Origin: Neoechinorhynchus agilis
Lineage: Eukaryota > Acanthocephala
Assembly (NCBI GenBank): GCA_051530055.1
Contig: CM121341.1
Coordinates: 11,718,001 to 11,782,000 of the forward strand
Direction: 5' to 3'
DNA length: 64,000 nucleotides
Shown here: in pieces, positions 56,825 to 64,000 of the stretch
Numbering within the stretch: position 1 is the stretch's first letter
Layout: each line of letters begins with the position of its first letter
Translations under genes and position numbers: made by a program
Notes under the pieces: generated by a model
What the model was told of the DNA's origin: nothing
What the model saw: only the letters and a program-made list of their open reading frames with translations
The model's database searches: none

Positions 56825-58465
56825 ATGCTCTCATACTTATTCGCGGTGCAAGATTATATTAAGGATAAATTATCTTACTTCTGTGAATCTATTGGAATCC
56901 TGCCGCCAAGAAATGAACCAGTTGTTACTAATTTCCGGCGTGGCACCAACTTCTTTGGAAAACTCGGACCTTTGGCAGAAGACCCGTGGGACGTCTTCAA
57001 ACACCAGATTGAAGCGACTTATTTGCGGAACAATGCTACCAAAGTATGCAATATTCTGCAGAAGTTTGACATATCCATCTCAAATCTGGCCATGATTAAA
57101 CGTCAGTTTCAGCGGTCAATGGACAAGGGTTTGGATCCCGAGAAGGGCCACTCTGACTTAAAGATGATACCAACATTTGTTACTAGAACACCCGATGGAT
57201 CCGAGGTAGGAGAATATTTAGCCCTTGATCTTGGTGGAACAAACTTTCGGGTACTCCTACTTTCCATGACAGGAAGTCCTGAAACGAAACGCTTGAGAGC
57301 GAAGGAATATCACATAAATTTATCGGTTATGCAAAGTGACGGCAAAACGCTATTCGGATTTATTTCCTCGAAAATAGATGAGTTTATGCGAATCCACAAA
57401 ATGGACAGGAAAAAATTAAGAAACCTTGGTTTTACGTTTTCATTTCCATGCCTCCAGAAATCTCTCAATAGTGGGAATCTGATGCAATGGACAAAAAACT
57501 TTGATTGTCAGAATGTGGTAGGAACGGATGTGGTTCAATGGCTTCAGGAATCGATCGAAGAACGCGGTTTGAACATAAAAGTCGTCGCGCTGGTCAACGA
57601 CACCGTTGGCACCCTGATGGCAACAGCATTTCAGTATCCGGACTGTTCCATGGGGATGATTGTGGGAACAGGGACAAACGCTTGTTATATCGAAGAAGTA
57701 AAAAATATCAAAAATTTCGACAATCTTAGCTCCAATGACCGATATATGATCGTCAATATGGAATGGGGAGGTTATGGGGATACTGACGAAGATTGTGGCC
57801 TCGACAAATTCACAACAAATTTTGACCGGGAAATCGACCTTGGCTCAATAAATCCAGGGGAACAAAAGTTCGAGAAGCTTATATCTGGAATGTACCTTGG
57901 TGAAATTGTCCGGCTGGTTTTAGTCGACCTTTATGAAAAAGATCTTTTCGGCTTCAAATATTCCAATAAGGGAACCACGTAAACCATTGGGGTCTTTTCC
58001 TGGACAGCACATCTTTTTAGTTGAAAGACACCAGTGGTAAACGAGTTCAATAAGTCTGTCCTTTATACTCCAATGGCTTTTCTTACAAAGTATATCTCTG
58101 AGATCGAAAAGGACCGAGGCCTCTCATTTAAGAGGACGAAGCCAATAATGGATTTATTAGGTCTTGAAGATGCTACAATAGACGATTATGCGATCCTTCA
58201 TGCTGTCTGCAAATCCGTAACTCAAAGAGCAGCGAAACTATTGGCTGCCGCAATGGCTGCTACACTTGAGAAAATGAAGAGAGACGATCAGACTATCGGA
58301 ATAGACGGCAGCCTTTATCGGTACCACCCAAAATTCATGCAGACGGTAGAGTTTTACTGTAATCTTCTTTTGGACAAATCAATACAATATAAAATTGCTC
58401 TTGCCTCGGACGGATCAGGAATCGGCGCTGCGTTGGCTGCAGCATCTGCTAATAAAGAACATTGA
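56825..58465 (+). CDS. Hexokinase, two exons
   Basis: Hexokinase phosphorylates glucose with ATP as the first step of glycolysis in the cytosol. Exon 1 from ATG 56825 holds the small domain (ALDLGGTNFRVLLLSM at about residue 133), NLGFTFSFPC, catalytic-Asp motif VALVNDTVGTLMATA, MIVGTGTNACYIE and GMYLGEIVRLVLVDLYE. Exon 2 to 58465 holds VTQRAAKLLAAAMAATLEKM, IGIDGSLYRYHPKF and the adenosine-binding LASDGSGIGAALAAAS. An intron of about 55 bp separates them: donor GTAAAC at 57979, acceptor CACCAG ending 58034. These sites alone leave the frame off by one, so the exact junction, a base error or an inactivating change remains open. About 525 residues, slightly longer at the N-terminus than typical 50-kDa invertebrate enzymes. 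Confidence 0.93.
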
Positions 58466-58575
58466 TGCAAAAGTTTTACAAAATTAATGTTAATAAATTT
58501 TAAACAGGGGTTTGGTTTCCAAGAATTAATCAGGTACTTGTAGTATTAAACACCGATTACTTAAACAAATCGCGA

Positions 58576-58809
58576 ATGAATACAGTACATTCAAAGGGTT
58601 CTCTAGATTGTTTTACAAAGAATAGCAAACAAAAAATCGTAAACGGGATTTTAGTCGTAAGTAGGAAAATAAATTTTTCTTTAAAAATTAGGCTCGGTTA
58701 TTTGGAAAACAACATTAAATTAAAGCGGATTTCTGAGATTGTCGCTAAGCAACGAGTACTCCTTAAAATAAAAAATGTATCATATAGATTTGAAGGAACT
58801 AAAAATTAA
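58576..58809 (+). CDS. Short open frame between hexokinase and CAP genes
   Basis: A lysine-rich 77-codon frame (MNTVHSKGSLDCFTKNSK) that ends 12 bp before the CAP gene start. I see no family similarity; it may be chance in an AT-rich spacer. Confidence 0.15.
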   Translation: MNTVHSKGSLDCFTKNSKQKIVNGILVVSRKINFSLKIRLGYLENNIKLKRISEIVAKQRVLLKIKNVSYRFEGTKN

Positions 58810-58820
58810 GTTGATAACTA

Positions 58821-59412
58821 ATGTGTTGCTGGGCGTTCATTGTACTTTTCGTAGGACAACAGATCGCTGTTACACTTGGCGACGATATCAATCCTTCAAT
58901 CCAGTCGTATTACAGCAACAATCTTGTTCAGTGCATGAATAACCATCGTAGCCATCACGGTTCACCACCACTTTCTCTGAGTTCGCAATTAAATGAGAAG
59001 GCCAAGGAGCGTATTAAAAAGATGATGCACGAGTGGAAGCATCGTTTGTTGTAAAATGTGGTATTGTCAAATATTGGATTACGACTTTTTGGAAGGTCGA
59101 TACTTGCCAAATACAACTAGCTTCACACAAATGGTTTGGAAATCTTCTACATCTGTAGGTTTCGGAGTTGGCGTTTACGAAAACCGGGTTGACCGAACGA
59201 AGTTAGACTACTATTTTCTTAGAATATTCTCTCCGGCAGGGAACGTTCCGAGGACGATCGGTTATGAAAACCCGTACATCCAAAATGTCCTTACTACCAA
59301 ATTTGATTATAAAAGCTATTGTGGTGCAGATAAAAAGACAACAAAAAGTATGCCAAATAAAGCATCAGAAAGCTTAGTTCAGATCGAATTGAATATTAGG
59401 AAGCATCACTAG
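58821..59412 (+). CDS. CAP/SCP (venom-allergen-like) secreted protein, short
   Basis: The ATG at 58821 starts a signal peptide (MCCWAFIVLFVGQQIAVTLG). Then comes the CAP N-terminal helix with MNNHRSHHGSPPLSLSSQLN and EKAKERIKKM. After a frame change near 59.04 kb the second half reads WYCQILDYDFLEGRYL, TSFTQMVWKSSTSVGFGVGV and a C-terminal extension. FTQMVWKSS matches the CAP signature. The central block with the usual GENxY motif is missing. No good splice pair links the halves, so it is either a truncated decayed copy or the middle exon was lost. CAP proteins are secreted and often expanded in parasites and other invertebrates. The role here is unknown. Confidence 0.75.
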
Positions 59413-59607
59413 GCGAGAGAAGAAATTAGTACCTTCGAGCCAAGTTGACGGTCGGAGTAATGTTTATGTTGATTTATTTTATCATTTAAAAAAGTTTTGA
59501 TTTGTACTTGCAAATGTTTCAATCTATATTATCATTTTACTGCTGATTCAATACTTTTATAATATAAAATTACTTTTAATATATATACCGGGTGATTTAT
59601 TTGGGGA

Positions 59608-60145
59608 CTAGTTGAATAAACGGCGATTAAATCGCCTATCCTTTAAATATAAATAACTCAATGTTTACAAATTAAAAAATTCTTCTTATATCTTCTTCAT
59701 TGATTGTTACAATCGAGTACAAAATTTAATAATTTTCTTATTTTTTAATTACTTTATTGATGTACTTTTTCGAAAACTTCATTTCTTGTAAATTCTCACT
59801 GATCATTTAGAACTTTTCATTGTTACCGAGTATCTCTTATTTGTAATTTGATATTGTTTGCATTTCTAGAACGTCACAGTGTGAGCTAATGTTGTCCACA
59901 AGAGAAGATTGACGTTTGTAAATCAATTCTTCGATTTTCAAATGTTTGCCCTTGCGACTTATTAATCGCAATTGCAAATTTTGGAATAAGAGGAAACTGC
60001 CGGCGCTTGCAAGTAAATGGTAAAATTGTGTCACTTTATTTGAAGAGTTATACGAGGTATCAAAACTTCTCCTTAGTTCCTTTCCGAAATAACTTCGGCT
60101 TTTATTGAGTGCATCATACGATCTTTTACGACTAGGCGAGTGTTA
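59608..60145 (-). mobile_element. Helitron 3' end: helicase C-terminus and terminal hairpin
   Basis: On the minus strand NTRLVVKDRMMHSIKAEVIS and a VLIPRI stretch lead to FAIAINKSQGQTFENRRIDL and TSIFSCGQH. These are the last PIF1-type helicase motifs of Helitrons (usually AFAMTINKSQGQ...VFSHGQLYVALSR). About 230 bp on lies GGCGATTTAATCGCC, a perfect short hairpin at 59636-59622. Ten bases and then CTAG at 59611-59608 follow, next to a T. This is the textbook Helitron 3' terminus. The rest of the element is absent and the frame is broken. Confidence 0.88.
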
Positions 60146-60339
60146 TTGTATAGTCCTTTATCCTTATTTAAATTTCAAAGCATAATTATAATTGTTTCTT
60201 TTTTAAAGTCAAGCAATGTGGTGATATTCCTGAAGGCATAAGTCTGTTTAAATATTCAGCGGGATAATTAAGCGTATCATTAATATCTTATATAACATAT
60301 CTGCAGCAGTATCCCTGTTTCTGAGAGCCCATAAAGTAT

Positions 60340-60745
60340 GCTCAACATACAGGTTACGACAAGCTGAAATACGTTCCATTACTCAAACTCTGAGAGCAAT
60401 TGGCTATCCCGAATTGGCGATAAGAAGAGCTTTCCACAAACGAGAAAAAAATCTTGACATGTACTGAAAATGACAAACACAAATATATAGGGATAAAATT
60501 TGTGGACAATGCAATTCAGTCGTACCTGAGACGGATTTGCGTAGCCTGGAAAGCCAAAATATGAGCAGCATGAAGTTGTATACGAGGTCCACTACAAAGA
60601 CTGCCCAGCCAAATATGTGGGACAAACCAAACAGGGACTCAGCAAAAGGATCTCACAGCACAGATATGCATGTAGGCGCTATGACTCGTCCTCAGCTATA
60701 ATAGATGATTTATTCAGCATTGGAATTTCACAACATGTTACGTCA
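60340..60745 (+). mobile_element. Penelope-like element, connector and GIY-YIG fragment
   Basis: TLRAIGYPELAIRRAFHKRE matches the connector motif of the second PLE family (LGFPEWAIKIGLKKQ). From about 60.57 kb the frame reads EVHYKDCPAKYVGQTKQGLS and KRISQHRYACRRYD, a GIY-YIG core close to that at 27.1 kb. A short piece between them is degraded. Confidence 0.82.
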
Positions 60746-60834
60746 TTACTGGATCTTTGTGTGGTATCTTTAATTTTAAGACATAATAATTAATTAATCC
60801 ACTTCCCAAGACCACCAGCCCAGGTAGAATGCAG

Positions 60835-61735
60835 AGAGTTTATATGCTTGAAGAATGCATCCACGAACAGCGCTTTATGTTCAGGGGGCGAACTTTAGAA
60901 TAAAAAACAAGACTGGAAATAGCCCAAGTTTTCCAAATAGAAAGAATAAATTTGAGACTTAAACCGAGCTCATTAGCACCAAAAGCTTTGTATTTGGCTG
61001 TTTCTAAAAGTTTCTTCATTTGATTGATGTCGATTTTAAGGGAGAGGTTTACATTAAAGGTATGCGCTAAGCTTAGTCGGGGTATTAATAAGAGACATAA
61101 GGGTGTTAAAAGAGAGTATAAGAGACCTGCGACGGTCAATCTGAGGTAGTAAATTAAGCCTTTTCTTGAGAATAATAAGGTCTAAAACGAAATGGACATC
61201 CCTAGTTATATTATGATAAGTTGGAGATGAACACAGAGACCGATCATAAAGGGGTTTGACCACCTTGACTACAGTGTCTATTTCGAGGGTTTGGGCAGTT
61301 GTCAGAGGCATGATTCGATTCCGCACAGGGACAACATTTAGTGGCAGGGTGAGGGCATTTTTGACATCAGTGACCCCACATTTGGCAGATATTATAACGA
61401 TGAAAGACGAATCCATCTTGTTCGCAGTTTGACTTTTGCGAAAAATTAATTTCAAAGCAATTAAAAGCACAAGAGCGTCGTGTACACACATCATCTCGGA
61501 CATGTGTTGATCCTTTAACCACGGCGATTAAGGAAAAATTTAACTTTACATTGCAAGGATGATTCGAACAGATCCTTATCCTCATTACTCAAATGCGCAT
61601 GTAAGCCATTCACAAAAAATTGTACTTTTTGTGACGAAGAGCAGATTGTATAAGTATCATTTGTTAGTATGGATCGGGCGAATTTAGTCAGGTGAACCAA
61701 ACACTCATGATTGGTGACATAAATCCGCATCCTCT
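60835..61735 (-). mobile_element. LINE fragment with ORF1-like and RT C-terminal parts
   Basis: At the 5' side (61730-61320) is an ORF1-like region with cysteine/histidine spacing (CTRRSCAFNCFEINF, NICQMWGH). At 61139-60840 is FILSIWKTWAISSLVFYSKV, shared with the LINE at 55.2-55.8 kb. The middle (61503-61054) reads as an open but unassigned stretch. RT proper is missing, so a large internal deletion is likely. Confidence 0.55.
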
Positions 61736-62035
61736 TATAACTCGCAGCTCACTATATCTGCGCTCCTTTTTCCATGCTGGCCAATCTTCTATGATATCAT
61801 GACCTGAAATGATTCTGAGGAAAGAGCAACCTTACAAGCGCTTCTGCAAGCAATAAACACCAATTCCCACTAGAACGGACCTTCCAACCCAACCGGATAT
61901 TCTCAATCGAACGGACACATCCTCACCCGAACGAACATCTCCCGGCTGGATAGTTCCACCCGAATCAACATACAAAAAAAGCCGGAATAACTGTGGGTTT
62001 ATGAGGACCCAAAGGTACATGGGTCTAATTTCATA
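61736..62035 (+). mobile_element. LINE 3' tail of the 34.3-kb family
   Basis: CTCGCAGCTCACTATATCTG to the CCACCCG repeats and GAGGACCCAAAGGTACATGG are nearly identical to 36.8-37.08 kb and 48.56-48.88 kb. No coding part remains. Confidence 0.85.
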
Positions 62036-62049
62036 AACACAAAAATTAA

Positions 62050-63545
62050 TAAAACGTGTAATACACAAGATACTGGTCGGTCCGGTAACATTGAGAACAT
62101 CTTTGATTAAATGCAGATCGATTATTTCGGCAGTCAATGGACCTGCGTACTGATTATCTCGCTTCTTGTCGATGGTGATTAGCCCACTGCTTCAGAAAAC
62201 GAGTTCTTATTTGTGCAATGTAGAAGGCTTACTTAATTCTCTGAATGCACGATGCAATGACTTAAATGATAGCCAGACCATGTCTTTTGAATTAGTCCCA
62301 CTCTGTTCGAACGTCGACCAGTTGAATGAGAACTTCGGAATGCTACCGACGGACGATTTGAACTCATCCTGATGATTTTAGAGTGCAACAAATTTCGATA
62401 TAACGACCGACTTTATAGACAAATTCGTGGACTGTCAATGGGAAACATCCTTGATCCCGCCTTTGCAATCATTTTCCTCGATGGTTTTTAAAAGCAGTGC
62501 AATTTCCCACATTTAGCATTGAATCAGATTTATCTCTGCTGTGTCGACGATGTGCTGTTCACCTACAGAGAATATTGTGAGGTCGATGATGTTAAGAAGA
62601 GGTTTAGTTCTATGGATTTTACTAGTGAGATTAAGGTGATTCGAGGCAAACCATTGGATTATCTGCTTTTCATCGATTTTTGCTAAAAAGTTAATCAAGT
62701 CACTGATTTCGGTTGGTATCGCAAACCGTAAAAGGATAGTCATGCATCGAGATTCCCATCATCCTTGGGTGATGAAATTGGCAATTTATGCTGAGATGCA
62801 CGAGACGGCACTGATTTACTTACCGTCGTTAACGGAGAAACGTTTGGCGAGAGACAAAGTGAACGCAATTTTCGCTGTTGATGGATATTCAAGTAACGAG
62901 ATCATGCGGTTCCAACAGCGCTATGATTCACGAGAGTAAAAACGGAACGATGATCATTCGACGAATCTATATGGAGGAAAACCGATTCTCAAGATAAAAA
63001 TATATACTTAAATGTTACTGGCAAGCCGGGGCTTTCGATTCAGATTGATACGTCCCTTCCTGGTTTTCTGGCGTGAAGTCACACCGATCTCTTACATCAA
63101 AGAAGTGATTGAATCACTTAGACCTGATGCATACGGTAAGGAATTTGTACATTCCTCCGGATTTTCAGATACCTCCCGAGGAGGCGGAACTCATCAGTAA
63201 GTTTCCCCCTTCAGCGGTATTTTGTCACTTTTATTTGTGGGTCATTGGTGACCATGTAGCCGAGGGACTCAAGTGGACGGGAGCTCTGAATGCCTGCTTC
63301 TGGGTGTATGTGTATGCCAAAAAACCCGAGGAAGGTATGTAGCAATCTGAATAAAAAAAATATCAGTAAAAAGTTCCCCAGTGACGTTCGAAAGCTTCTA
63401 CTACGATTGCGAATGGATGTTTCAATTGTCCACAGAAGTCTTTAAACGCCAGATTCGAAGAAACTTGGTCTATGGAATGACCTGCGAACGATGTTTGGCC
63501 GAGAACAATCGCGGGTTTCACGAGCCTTTGTAGATTCCTAGACAA
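62050..63545 (+). mobile_element. Penelope-like element, degraded, plus strand
   Basis: The order KILVGPV, SIISAVNGPAY, LNDSQTMSFELVPLCSNVDQ, RLYRQIRGLSMGN, IYLCCVDDVLFTYREY, FGWYRKP, HRDSHHPWVMKLAIYAEM matches the PLE at 1.86-3.6 kb almost word for word. After an insertion at 63005-63356 the cysteine-rich connector resumes (VIVHRSL-like, MTCERCLAENN). The frame is broken. The GIY-YIG end is not seen. Confidence 0.82.
63005..63356 (+). pseudogene. Probable processed retrocopy inside the PLE
   Basis: This segment interrupts PLE sequence that is contiguous in the copy at 2.5 kb. It has ATG at 63012 and a protein-like frame (IRPFLVFWREVTPISYIKEV). After a frame change near 63.14 kb the reading continues YIPPDFQIPPEEAELISKFP and LNACFWVYVYAKKPEEGM. 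A stop follows, then AATAAA running straight into an A tract. There is no intron. It looks like a small membrane or mitochondrial protein mRNA copied back. AAAAATAT repeats on both sides as a weak TSD. The parent gene is not in the window. Confidence 0.5.
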
Positions 63546-64000
63546 GTCGTAAAACGGCCAAAGGTTGGAAATAAATATTTTCTTTTTCTTTTATTGAATA
63601 AATGTTAAGAAACAGTGAGAATAACGCTTGGGAATTAAGAGGAATGCAGTAGTAAAATAATAAGAGGGTAAACTTGTACATCAAGAGTAAGTATATTTAA
63701 ATTGAAAATTAGCTTAGGGCACTTTAATAGAACAGAACGCTTGATAGGAGATTCGCATAAAATTAAATGGTATCTCCACAAGCATATATATCGGAAGTTA
63801 AGAAATGCTTCTTTTCTTCCTATTGAGTCGTTTCATAAGTACATAATAGGGTTTTTTCGGGAGTTTAAATTTTTTTCACCGTAATCGATCGAGCACAGCC
63901 TTTACAAGTTCATAATGTCTCAATATTGATTGTATTGATTGTTCCCAAAATAGTTAAAATGGTATTTCTCGGCCGGATAAAATACAGTAAGTGGTGCTAT
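63546..64000. other. Unassigned end of window
   Basis: AT-rich; a 60-codon frame at 63702 resembles nothing known. It may be chance. Confidence 0.35.

Overview
The window is AT-rich eukaryotic nuclear DNA, almost certainly from an invertebrate animal. The evidence is a handful of intron-containing animal genes: a USP12/46-like deubiquitinase, THOC2, hexokinase and a CAP/SCP secreted protein. Introns are small (about 40-240 bp). The repeat load is animal-like: Penelope-like elements (PLEs), an R2 LINE in 28S rDNA, Jockey/CR1-type and RTE LINEs, Helitrons and Ty3/gypsy. I cannot name the phylum from sequence alone.

Layout. 0-7.6 kb: a PLE with an inverted 5' part, LINE and PLE scraps, then a degenerate R2 whose 3' end abuts the conserved R2 target site of a 28S pseudogene. 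The pseudogene is itself interrupted by a short element with a target-site duplication (TSD). 7.6-10.5 kb: a LINE 3' end with a TSD and a gypsy scrap. 10.6-12.4 kb: two-exon ubiquitin protease. 12.4-17.5 kb: fold-back short elements, a palindrome of PLE 3' ends and a five-copy 305-bp satellite. 17.5-20.7 kb: Helitron pieces separated by LINE sequence. 20.8-22.1 kb: an unrecognised four-exon gene whose introns all join in frame. 22.4-28.1 kb: an intact-looking PLE RT/GIY-YIG reading frame, a small gene, and a second PLE family split by a LINE. 28.5-37.1 kb: a nearly full LINE and several copies of another LINE family. 37.6-41.9 kb: THOC2. 42.4-43.2 kb: a tRNA-Ser-like relic and a four-helix membrane protein. 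43.3-47.8 kb: two fossil Ty3/gypsy elements in opposite orientation. 47.8-56 kb: LINE and RTE fragments, a second 28S fragment on the minus strand, and a decayed coiled-coil gene. 56.4-59.4 kb: hexokinase and a CAP-domain gene. 59.6-64 kb: a Helitron 3' terminus, PLEs, LINE pieces and a probable retrocopy inside a PLE.

The host genes do not form a functional cluster. The strongest recurring signal is a terminal RNA-like module (YTGANRAN, a GC-rich stem-loop, GAAA, then AATAAA-like sequence). It recurs at the 3' end of the intact PLE, in palindromic fold-backs with 12-13 bp TSDs, and in a SINE-like family that borrows a LINE tail. It resembles a hammerhead-type core and may mark a family of non-autonomous, PLE- or LINE-mobilised elements.
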